DNA from: Parietichytrium sp. I65-24A
Lineage: Eukaryota > Sar > Bigyra > Thraustochytrida > Thraustochytriidae
Assembly: GCA_012862575.1 (NCBI GenBank)
Contig: BLSF01000001.1
Span: 1,178,001-1,242,000 of the forward strand
DNA length: 64,000 bases
Direction of reading: 5' to 3'
In this document: one piece after another, positions 10,198-21,900 of the stretch
How positions within the stretch are numbered: the first letter of the stretch is position 1
Layout of the letters: every line of letters starts with the position of its first letter
Notes under the pieces: model-generated
Seen by the model: only the letters and a program-made list of their open reading frames with translations
Database searches by the model: none
Told to the model about the DNA's origin: nothing
Program-made: the position numbers and the translations under genes

Positions 10198-13100
10198 TCA
10201 TTTACACACGTTGAGGGCCGTGTGGACTACATCTTGGAGCCACTCCAGTCCGTAGTGCGAAGCGACGTTGGAAAATGGCTGCAGGTGCTTTCGCTGGCTC
10301 TGAGTATTGTTGACAAGCTCCCACGATCCTGAGCACGGACAACTCTCGCTCATCTCATTGGCACGCACCTGGCCGCACTTGATGCATTTGAGATCTTGGG
10401 TTTGAAACGCGCTTACTAGATTCTGGACCCGCTGCACCAGGCTACTCTCAATCGCATCCATGTTGTAAGCATGGTCGCACTCGGCACAGCGCCAGGAACC
10501 GTCACTTTGAAGGAAAGAAATGCTCCTGCAAAGATCGACATCGCAGCAGTAATTGCAGTGGGCGCAAATAAGGTCTTTCACGACAAGAGTGAGTGACGGG
10601 TTCGCGAACTGAACCTCGGGCTCGAACTCGCCGATTCCAATGAGTCGTAGCAACGACCTTCGCACAATGTTCACCTCGTACTTGTGACTTGCGTCAAGTT
10701 CTAAAACGGCACATACCATTTTCGCGAATTCAAGTGCGGGGTTCCGCATCGAAAGGTAACTACCAGCAAGCTTTGGAAAGCTCTCCGGCCCGCCCTGGGC
10801 GGCAATGACCTTGGGGATGAGCTTGAGAAGCTTTTGACTCAGGTCGCTAGCTATTAAAGAACGAAGGAAGTTTTCTTCCTCCTCCAACAGCTCCGCTTCT
10901 TCAACTCGGATACGAGCAAAATCTTGCTGACGAATAACCACCGCCTGACTAGTCGTCTCCGAGCCCTCGTTGTCCCCAGCCGGGTCATCATTCCCATCAC
11001 CGCCAGACAGGTCGCGCTTGGCGCGCCTCTCGAACCACTCGTCGCGAAATCGGATCGGCTCAAGAATGAACTCGCCAATCACCCACATAAAATAGTCGTG
11101 CAACTCCGCAGGCAAATAAAGTGCCATGTTCCAGTTCACCTCCACTTCATACTTGCTCTGCGCTTGGTCCTGGCCAGCTTCTCCAGAGTGTTGGTTCTCC
11201 TCATCATCCACCACGAAGTCTCTTAAATCTTCGTCAGATTCGCCACCCTCGTCCTCGTCATACAGAGACCTAGACTCCTCGCTGTCCTTGCTCGGGGCGC
11301 GGTTTCGCCTTCGACTCCTAGCTTTCTTGTGAGCCTGCAAGGTCGCTCGGATGCGATGGTACTCCTCATCGTCGATATCTTCTACTTCGTCATCACTGCC
11401 ACCCTCTACATCAGAAAGCCCTGCTTTGTATCGTCTAATGCGTTCCTCCTCTTGGGCAAGCGTGCGGCCTTCCTTAGTTCGCGCAGTCACAGCATGCCCA
11501 TCTGATTCCCTCGCTCGGAGCCGCCTCTCCTCGGTCACCGAGGAGTCCGAATCCTCCTCACCATCATATTTATTCTCTTCGACCTCATCATGCTCTTCAT
11601 TCTCCGGCCGCTCTGCGCCAGATTCTCCATCCTTGTTCCCGTCAGCCTTGGAATCCTCCTCATCTTGCGGACTTCTCATACGCTTGCTAATCGTCTGGGC
11701 TGGAACCTTGGGCTCAAGTGCACTAGACTCTTCTTTGGCAATAGCGGGTGTATCTTGGGGCTGCTCCTCCTTTGCTGCGAGCACCCCGCCAAAATTCTCT
11801 TCATCCATGTAGACCAAGCCTTGCCAAAATTTGCGCGGCTCCAAGTGGATGGCTTCGAAGAGAGGCTTGGAGCGAATTGTACGAACGAGATGATCACAGT
11901 AAGCCTCAGCCGATCCCAAGTCGTTTTTGCCCGTGCAAATCCACACATGCTGAAAATTGGCGTGCACTATGCGAGCGCCGAGTCGACGAAATTCAGCTAA
12001 AAGCTGCAAAAATACCTTGAGCATCATCTGGTGGATGAATTTGTGTAGCGCTGGGTCGTAAAACAGTGATTTTGGTGAACAAAGCCAACGGTAAAAGTGG
12101 ATCAACAGGGCGTCCGCAAACTCGGCGTCTGGCGAGTGTAAATCATTGTACCAGTTCATCACCATGTGCCTTACCACTTTAAAGGCAGACAAGCACTCAC
12201 CCGCCGAGCCAAGAACACCGGCTGACGCCGGCATTTTTGCCTTTATTACAGAACCATCCACGCCAAGCTGCTGTGCGCCGCCATTTGGCACGAGGCCATC
12301 AAGAACGAGGTCTTGCATGGCCAGTGAACCGCCAGACGCTTCGATCTCGTGGACACGGGAAGCTTGCAACACCGTATTCACCACAAGATGGAGCACGTCA
12401 ATCTCCACACAGTAAGAGCGATAGCAACCTGGTGCGTTAACCGACACCGAGGACTCCTCCTCTAGTAGCTGGTCGAGGTGAGAAATGTCATTCTCATACC
12501 CACCGAGATCTGGCATGCTGCCAGGTGCGGCCCAAATCACGTGCTTGTTATGCCGTAGGTGGCGGCTTAGAAAGGTGTCCGCCATCGTCACGGTGTAGTC
12601 GTCCCCGATGTGTGCCACAGGTAAGTGTGCATAGCGCGAGCATCTTAAGCGATTGTAAAGCCAAAGCGAGTGAGACAAGTACCTCTGCACTGCACGACGG
12701 CCAAGGATCTGCTGCCATTGCAAGGCAGGAAGGCCGGCGTCATCCCTTTCAGGGGCCATCCACACACATGGCAAATCGTCGAGCGCGGCGACACTCTGAA
12801 GGACAGCTTGTTTCTCCTCGCTTGTTTGAAGAACCACCACGGTTGGTCCCCTCCGCGCACTGATATAGTCCATGAGGTACTTGTTCACCTCGTGCCAGCA
12901 ATGAGACAGCGAACGCTCGTACGCAACGCCAACGTTTTCAAATTCGCGAGAATATGTCTCAGAGGTGGCCTGAGAAACTTTGTTGACTGCCTGCGCCAGT
13001 GCCCCTGCCAAGTTCACGCGACTAGTCTCTCCACCTCGCTTCAGGGATACCCACATCTTTACATTGCAACGAGAAGGCGAACATTTGATAGAGTCAAGTA

Positions 13101-16100
13101 AATCCTGGACCTCTGGCTCTAAATTTGCGTGCTCTTCTTTGCTATCGCTCTCCAATCGTTTGCCAGCATCATTCAACCAATCCGACGTTTCATCGATCTG
13201 GAATACGGCAACAATTTCTCGGCCCGCAGAGCCTCCTTGATACACAAACATTCTTCGGAACTGAGATGAGTCCTTCTCAAGGTAAGGGTTCGTGGTATGA
13301 ACGAGCTGTTGGATCTCGGTAATACTGAATGGGTTGCTCGCACGCCCGGCGGTACGCAAAAGCCCATCTGCATCACGCTTCTGGGCGGCAGTTTCGAAGA
13401 CGCGTGCCACACAGCCGATCCTCGAGGTTAGTCGGTTGAGGATCGGAACATTGAGTTCATAAACGCCGGCAACCTCCGGGCGGTTGCAAAACTCGGCCCA
13501 TGCCTTTGCGTTTTTCTGATAGCAGTCTTCGTCCATCTCAATGCGATAGAGATTGAACCGCGGATGACGATGTGGGAGGGTCCAATCAACCTCGACGCGA
13601 GAGATCCACTCCGGCAAGTCTGAAATATCTTTTTCTGACACATTTATGAAAAAGGTCCGCTTCGCTTTCACAAATACGGCTTGCATTTCGTTTTGCGATG
13701 AAAGCACGAAAAGCTTGTATAGGCCTGGTGTCTTTTGCTCTCGAACCTCAATAATCTGCCAATATCCGATATCTGCCGCTCCCTGCGCCACCTTCATATA
13801 AGAGCGTAGTCCGCGATTTCCAACCAACTCGAGCTCCTCTTGCTTGCCGATTTTTTCGTTTTCGCGGGCCCCAGCTTTTTGTTGTCGCAGCACGCGGAGC
13901 TTTTTCCACTTTGCCTTTCGCTTCGCTAGCCAGCCCTCCACGGTGTTTTCGTCAAAATTTTCCGCTGGGTCTTGCACCTTCGCTTGCTCTTCAGTCACTT
14001 CCATTGGGGATCCCTCTGTTTCCCCAGTCACATTTGAAGCCTGTGACTTGCTCCCTTCACCAGATTTTTGAAACATATCCTCCAAGTCAGCGATTGGCCT
14101 TTCGAGACTCGCGGACTCGCGCAGAGGATCTTTCTTCGAGAACATGCTGGAGAGCTTGCGTTGTTTGAAAGCGTCCCGTTGCTCGTGTACGTTTCTGTGT
14201 AGCCAATCTGGATGTGCGACACGAGGAACCGGGTTGTCCACATTCTGCAGAGCGGCGGGAATCGTGATGATCTTTTGTATAGCGCTGCCCAGTCGCTCAA
14301 TATAATAGTCCCAGTCAATGATCGAGCGCACGTCAAAATCTTGGATGGAGTTGTCCTTGAGCCATCTGCAGAGAAACTGGCGCATCACCTGAGGTTCCGT
14401 TGAGAAAATAGCCGTCGGAATCGCCCGTTCCGTAGTGGACGCTCCGTGAGGTTGTCTGGCGATCAAAAGCTTGCACGATAGACCTTTGTTCCGGACAAGC
14501 TCATCACCAAGAAACTCGGCAAGGCGCTTCGCGGTCGTGATCGAAGTCGACTTTTGTGCACCATAGTCCTCCAAGTTGCGGCTCATTGAACGATTCTCAC
14601 TGATCAAATCAATGACTTCCTCGTCGGTAAGGTCTTTGCCCCGAGAAAAAAGCACATCGAGCCAAAAGTTGGCAATTTCTGCCACTGCCTTGTAGCAGGT
14701 CTCCAAGGAATTACCTTGCAAGAACTTTTCAAAAACCTGGCTCTGAAAGATTTTAATGATCTTGAGCTCTCCACGCCTCTTGAGCTCGAAACCCTTCAAT
14801 TCTGCCAAGGAACCGTCGTGGTTGAAGACGGCGTAACGTTTTTTAAGTAGCTTCCCTTCTTCTTGGGACGCCGGCAACACCATACACCTGTAAGGGCCGT
14901 CAACCTCAAAATAGATGGAGCACTCGCTGTGCGACTCGTAATTGCCGCCGGCGAGCTGTGTTTGGTACTGGTCGTTCGTAAAGTTGGCATGTACATTCGC
15001 GTTGAGCATGACACACGGATACGAGATGGGGAGGGTCCGGCCAGAGGATGTCTTGAAAGCAAAATTCTCTGGGAAAGAGGAAGGCAAAATACACCAGATA
15101 CCGTCTGTGTCTAGCTCCAATTGGCGACCGACACGCTCTACTAGCTTCGAGGCCTGCTTGATGATATTGCCTCCTGTGTGGGTGACAACCCCGGCCATCT
15201 CCATGGAGTGCCACCGCGCGCCTTTGCGCATGACGTAGCCGTAAAAACTGTTTAGAATGCACTTGTGAGCTACCTGAAGCGAGTCGTACAAAAGAACCTT
15301 ATTTTTGGCCTCCTCCACAGCCATTGGGTCTGGGTCCGAGTCGGAGTCCAAGCCGCCCTTGATTTTCGACCACTTCTTTGTCAAACCCTTGTATTCGTAC
15401 CTTCGGTCCCGAAAGGCCCGTACGGTGTTGACATAGAAAGGATTCTCACGCTGGCAGATGGTTGCCTGCCTTTCCACTACCTCGGTGTCCTTTACGCGCT
15501 TGTATACAGTTTGGCAATAAGACTTGACGCGCTTCTTCAGCTGGGCTTTCTTCTGGATTCCGGTGAGCTCGTGAAACGGGACGCCCTCAAACTTCTCAAA
15601 CTCCAGCTGGGTTTTTAGACGGTTATAGTCCGACTTGGAGCACGGATAAGATTCTCCGCGCCACATCCACCCCATTTTACGCTTGCATTGAGCATCCGGC
15701 CCCGTGTTGAACGAACAAGATGCACACACGGTTTCGTCCACCATGGCGCTTGGCTGTAGTCGGTTTGTAAGAATGATGTTTGGGTACATCGCAGCCACGT
15801 CCAAATGGTAAATCGTGGGCTTCTCCATACGATTTGGGGTATCCCGCAACATCTCCAATGACTCTATGATCTGGTCGCGAACGTCGTCGTAGTTCTCCAC
15901 CTCTCTGCGCGGAATTCCGTTCTCGACCTCGATTGCAAATGTCAAGTCGCGATCAACGTTGGCAATGAGTTCGTCAAACGTGTCCGGGTCAAGTCTGAAC
16001 TTTACTGGGAAGTCGTCACGGTATACTCCCGTCTCTAGACACTCCACATGCCCTCCGATATACGTTTCCGTTTCCAGGAGATGCCCGGACTCGGTGAAGC

Positions 16101-18085
16101 TCTCGCTGGGATCCACCTGTTTGTTGGGGCAAAGAATATTCCCCCGGAACGCCTCGACCATAAGGAGCATCTCGCAGAGCGTTCCAGAGCCCTTTCGCAA
16201 TACATCCTCGGGTCCCATCGGAATAATTGTGCATAGCGAAAACACGAACAAGTTGATGTACTTGTCGAAGAGGTAGTAAGTGGCAACCGCATCGGACACG
16301 GAGTACGCTGCCATGTGATGTGGCCTTTCCTGCGCGAAACGCACCATGTCTTCAGGGTCTACTTCAACTGGATCGTACCCGAGCTTGGCCTTGGTCACGG
16401 CTTTCAGGCCGCGAGAGCCGGCCGGGAGATAGGAATCGCGGTTTACCCAGTACAAACAGTCCATATGAACACTTGACGCAACAAGAACAAATCGACAAGG
16501 TCAGACATCGCGGCTCTCTCTCTTTTTTTTCTTCTTCTTCTTCTCCCCCTGCCCTTGCAGACGCAAATGCCGCATCCTAGAATAAAAAAACTTACGAGCT
16601 TCTTCCACGATACTCTCCTTCGCGATTGCCAAAAACACCAATCTCGTTCCGCATGTCCATGTCGTATTTCTTGGCGCGGGCTTCAATAAAAGGGAAATCA
16701 AAGTAGTCGCCGTTGTATGTAACCCAAATGTTTGGTCGCAGCTCCCTGCAGTGCTCAAAGAATCGCTTGATGGTGTGCATCTCGTCTGGCTCATTGAAAA
16801 TTTCAAATGGGCCCGGATACTCCGGTTTGGGGTTGTACTCAAAGTTTTCAATATCTTCCGAAACGATCTCGCGGTTGATGATGAGATAGCCTTGGCCATC
16901 AAACATGTAGGAGATCATGAATACCTGGTCGAACTCCGCCTCGGGGAACTTCAAAGGCTGTTTTGTACACTCGATATCGAAGGCGAGGATCCTCGGCTCC
17001 GCTTTCTCGACCAGGTCTTGCTTTTCCACTTCCACGCCAAGCCCTTTATCGCCGTCGCCGCCCCACATCTTTGGCTTGACAACGTAGTAGCTTCCAACGT
17101 TGATTCCCAGATCGATCGACACACGGGTGTAGTAAGGCACGTCGTACTCACGAATGTCAACGACGCATTCGAGCAGGTCCTCCGGGGCTGAAATTTCACC
17201 AGAGTGCTCGTAGGCGGCACTGACCAAAGAGCGCGACTTGTTGGCCTTGATAATGGGCAGGACCTCGCGTCGCAAGGTCATGAGGTCGTTTACATTCTTG
17301 AAGGAGAGCTTCAGACACCGCCTTTGCAGGCCGGATAAGTGGTTCTCCAAGTCAAGGTCCTCCTTATCAACTACTTCGACGTTGTCCAGCACCGTCCGGA
17401 ATCGCTGTTCCAGCGCGGCTTTCACCTGTTTGACAAACTTGGAGTCCACAATCAGGTAAAAGTACGGCTTGTGCAACACGAACGCTTTGAACGTGGACCC
17501 ATCCTGCTGCAGAAAGAACAGCTCCAATGCCGCGTACTCTGCCATCCCATTCTTCCCTGTCGCCCCGTCCTCCGCGAACCTGTCCATCCCCGCCTCTGCT
17601 GCGCCCGCTGCCGTTACCGTTGACGGCAGCATATTCAGCAGCCATCCCAGCCGCGGCTCTCCGCTGGAGAACGTATCAAACCCGAACTGCTCGTCCACGC
17701 GCTCGTCCGCCTCCCGTCGCGCCGCCTGGAACTCGCGCAGGCTCTTCTCGCGCCGCGCATCCCCGCCGCTGTTCCCGTTGTTCCAGCTGTTCCCGTTGTT
17801 CCGGTTGTTCCCGTTGTTCCCATTGCCGTTCGCGTTGCTGCCGCGAGACCCGTGCGCCAGATCCCACACGCTCTGCTTGCCGCGGTTCGTTCCTTGCCCC
17901 GGCTGCCGCCTGCCTTGCCACCCGCGTCTCCGCATTCTTCTTCCGCGACTATTCTGCGATGCACACGCTGCTGTCCTCGGGGACCTGCTCTCCTGTCGCT
18001 GGGGTTTTGCGATGTCCAGTGAGTGAGAGAGAGAGTGAGAGAGTGAGTCGAGGATAGTGGAGTATAGTGGAGCATAGTGGGGCAT
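10198..18085 (-). CDS. POLE: DNA polymerase epsilon catalytic subunit (two exons)
   Basis: Exons 18085-16596 and 16471-10198 flank a 124-bp intron; the join gives GEYRGRSSVHMDCLYW, continuous with POLE of other eukaryotes. Product up to 2587 aa (family about 2200-2300). Seen in order: exonuclease motifs FDIECTK (about 368), NGDYFDFPF (about 460) and YSVSDAVATYY; polymerase motif A MYPNIILTNRLQP (about 724); motif C LDTDGIW (about 952); the inactive second polymerase half; and the C-terminal Cys clusters starting CAHCNYCCDVDLC and CIKCGQVR. It is the leading-strand replicase with 3'-5' proofreading, and both active sites look intact. Odd: an acidic Ser/Glu/Asp insert (about residues 2090-2240) and an Asn/Gly-rich N-terminus. 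The first ATG is at 18085, but a later one at 17935 (residue 51) follows a CGAGGACA motif by 37 nt and may be the true start. Confidence 0.97.
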
Positions 18086-18915
18086 AGTGGAACAGTGGAA
18101 CTGGGACTGGGACGGATTACTAGACCACGACTAGGACGTTTGGGGGTTAGTGGGTTGATTAGATGAGGCGGTAGGGAGTGTTTGAATTTTGAAAATTTTT
18201 GAATTTTGAATTGTGCTTTGCGATGTAGTGTGTTTGGCGGGGTGAGGATCGGAGGAGGATAGAGTGAGTGAGTGAGTGAGTGAGTGAGTGAGAAATAGAT
18301 GCTTTTTGAATTTTTGAACTTTTATAATTAAATTAAAATAGATTTGGATTTTGGTCTTAGGCTTTGGATTTGTTCGATTGATTTCATTCATCACAGACAA
18401 TTCATTCATAGCAATGAACTGGACCAATTTCAATCAATCAACAATCAACAATTGAAAGAAGAAAAGGGCTTTCTTTGTTCACACGTGACAGTGAATACAC
18501 GTGACTTTTCGACTGAGGGGTACACACAGTGAACGAAGATTTGTATTGATCATCCCCGCGCGAACGTAGACCGGTGATGACTGTTGGGGCTTTGTCATTG
18601 AGGCTCAATCAAACTGGATGGTACCGCCAATCTAAAGAGAGGGGCTCGTTGTATGTGATATGCAATTGATTGCGGTTTATTGCAATGTGCAGCGCGGGCT
18701 TGGCCGCTTGCCGAATTCTCGCGAGGACTGTGATTGAAAATTTGCCGCAAAGAAAAAAAAAAGATTCACAAGTAGATCAAGACTGGTACAAAATAAAACT
18801 GGAATTCAAATGCCTGGTGAAGAACTCGCCAAGCGCTAAACCGAAAGAAGTGTTTGGAATGTTCAGATATTGTGTGCTTGAATTTTACCAAAGTTACGAG
18901 AGAGAATACCTACAC
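18086..18915. other. Intergenic stretch between POLE and the FY-rich gene
   Basis: About 830 bp holding the POLE upstream region and the 3' region of the next minus-strand gene. It includes GAGTGAGAGAG-type repeats just before POLE (about 18018-18060) and a GTGA tandem repeat at about 18262-18292, then AT-rich sequence. No gene is supported. Confidence 0.4.
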
Positions 18916-21900
18916 CTAAGCGTCATCCAGGGTCAAGACCTCCGGGGGCAGCCTTGATTTGAGATCCGCCTGAATGTCTGCAAGGGTCTTGCGTACTCGA
19001 GTGATCATGGCGATCCGCTCCAAAATGTCCTCCCGAGTGGTAGCAATCTCCGAGGCGGTCTCTATTCTTTCCATAAGGTTATCAAGGTCCCCAAGGTTAC
19101 TAGCGTTGGAGATAACTTTCGCTGCTTGCGCCGACAGCTTTGTCGGCGCTGGGACCTTAAGGACGGCCAAGGTGGTCTGGGGGCTCGCCGTCCACGAGTC
19201 GTTATCGTAGACGTAGCAAGACTGCTGCAACGATTCCACTCGCTCGAGCTCGCTTCCTGAGACGCCGTTTTTGAGAACTGGCTCGCCCATATCAATGTAC
19301 AAATAACTTGCTTTTTCTTCAAACTTGCCCTCCATCTCATCAACCCCGACTTTTGACGGATGGACAGACCACAACCGCCCAACTTTCGTCGCTTTGAGCA
19401 CCACCATACCGAGGAGCTTTGAAGTAACGTGATCGCGGCAGCCGGAGCCTACAAAGACAAGGCCAGTTCCAAATCTATCGATCCCAGACAGTGCCGTGGA
19501 AGTGTGGGCTACGTTAAAGCCTTCAATTAGCTCCTTCTTCCGCCTCGTAGACGCACCGGGGGTCAAGCTCACATAGTAACCCATCAATGGATACATGACC
19601 CCCTCACAACCGCGCAGGGAAACCACAACATCAAGATCATTCCACGCGCTTTCGAGGACATTTGGATTCTTGTGAACGCGTCGCAGAGCCGAGGCAAACA
19701 TGTCGTCCGCCAAAATTGCCCGCCAGTTGGGCCCGTGGGCCTCTACCCCGGCACAGAGCGTAGCATACTCGGCCGGCATAAAGTCCGAAGTAAGTTTTTT
19801 TTGTGCTTGAGACTTTTCTTTCAAGAGCTTCTTTCTGGCTGCGCTGTGGTGCCGCCTTTCGCGCTCCCATTCGCGGTGGTTCTTTATCACTTGATTTACC
19901 AGAGTACGGAGTACACCTCGGACTGCGACGGTGATTCGTTTCGGCATTCCCTCCCGCTTCTTTTTGGCAAGTTTCTCCGCCTTGGCGCTTTTAAGCTTGG
20001 AGGAGATTTTCTTCTTCCCTTCTTTCGTCCAGTCGTACCCAAGCTGAATGAGCGACTTCGCAATCAGACGAGTGTGCAGACTTGACGAGTTGTAGCCTTG
20101 GCGCAAGAGCAGCTTGGAGTCCTCAACGGAGCCGTTCAATGCCTTGTCGAGCTTATTGCCGTTCTTCAACATGAGCCTCGACAATGCGGTCTTTTGCTTA
20201 GACGCCCATGTCGGAAGCTCCAGTTTCGAGATCATACCGTCGAGTACGATGCGGACCTGATCGGCGTCACCCTTGAGAGACCTCTGTTGCTCTTCCTCCA
20301 AACGACTCTCCATCGCCTCGTACAATGGCTCGAGGGAGAAGTCCCCGTGCAATGATTTGGAAAGATGAGGAGGGCACAGAAGGCATCGTGAAAAATGCTC
20401 CAAATCACCTGTATTGCCCGGCGAAGACTTGTGGGTTTCAACAATTGCTGGAATGAGGGTTCTAACCATCGCATTCACCTCCTGCTTCTTGTCAACTTTG
20501 CGAAGATGGTTGCGAAGCTTACTGGACCGTGCGTCCTCAAACTTCATGTGGCCGCGGCTCACCTGTTCGATTTTCTTGACGACATGCTGCACTGTCGGAA
20601 CCTTCTTTAGAATGGTCTGAACCTGTGCTGCATATTTTTCTAAACGCCTGCCTTTGACAAATTTCTCAACTCGCGTTTGGTTTGCCAAGTACTTGTGATA
20701 CGTGAATGGAAGTGATGCCGGAAGCGATTCGCAAATCTCCTGCACACACATCGAAGGATCAAGAAGACCACATAAAAAAGCACCGAGCTCAAAAGAAAGA
20801 GCCTTTTCAGCTTCCGTGGCTCGTTTCAGCTTTGCCATGTCACACAATAGGGTATCATACAGCGCGCGGATTGCATCGTTTGCTGCTCGAAGGTACAAGA
20901 TTGCTTGCATTGGGCGCTGTACATACAAGTAGATTGGACGCACATCGGAGGACAACAGCTTTTGGGCAGCTTCGGGGGAGGCAACCTGTACCCAGTCTCC
21001 AGTGTGCCCGACTTTGATGCCTAATATGCAGTCTCCCACGTTCACCTTTCCTTCCCAGGACCCGATGTTGTTGCCATCGATGCCCGTGACTCCGACGAAG
21101 CGGACACGAGGGCCCCCTTCTGCACCATTTGAATCGCTACTCGCAGAGTTTTTCGGAGGCGCCGGTGGATCAACCCAAGATACCTCCAGCTTTACCGGAA
21201 CCCCGCGAGGTCGCAAAGTGATCTTTTGGTACTCCAGACTCGGATTGAACCACGCAATAGAGTCTACGAAAGGCAGCTCCGAACGCAGCTCCTCCCGGCC
21301 GGCTACTTGCCTCTCTATCGCGGCCTGCTTGTCATCCTTCTTGGACTTGTACTTTGTGACGGGCAACAAATCTGACTGCCAACTTGCTACATCGTAAACA
21401 GAACAAGCTCGAGAGATAGTCTTGTACATGTTTCGAATACTCTCCCTCCACACCGCGTCAGGAGAGGCTCCCTTCCAGTAGCTTCCCCGCGGACCTTTTA
21501 AACTAAACTCGGGCCCAGGAAGAATCGAAATTTCATACGGACACGCTCTCAGGCCAATCTGCATGGCTACTTTGGGCCAAAGAAATTTTCGCGTGGCCTT
21601 AAATCCAACAGGGATGAAGATGTTATTTTGGTGATAGTTGGGGTCCTCAACCAGCATACCCAGACGATCCACTTGAAAGTCTGTCGCTGACCCTAACACG
21701 AGTGGCGCGGAGAGCACAAATTCGTTCGGACAAATGGATCCTTTCGCGGCCAACTCGGCAAGTTCTGAGGGACTGAGGGCCTTCTGATCCGGCAGGGGCG
21801 CAGCGACGCGCCCAAATCCGGCGGAGCGTTCGTATGCCCTCCGATAGGCTCCCATTCGACTGACAATTCCCAAAGCATCCAGAACCTCTGTATCACTTTT

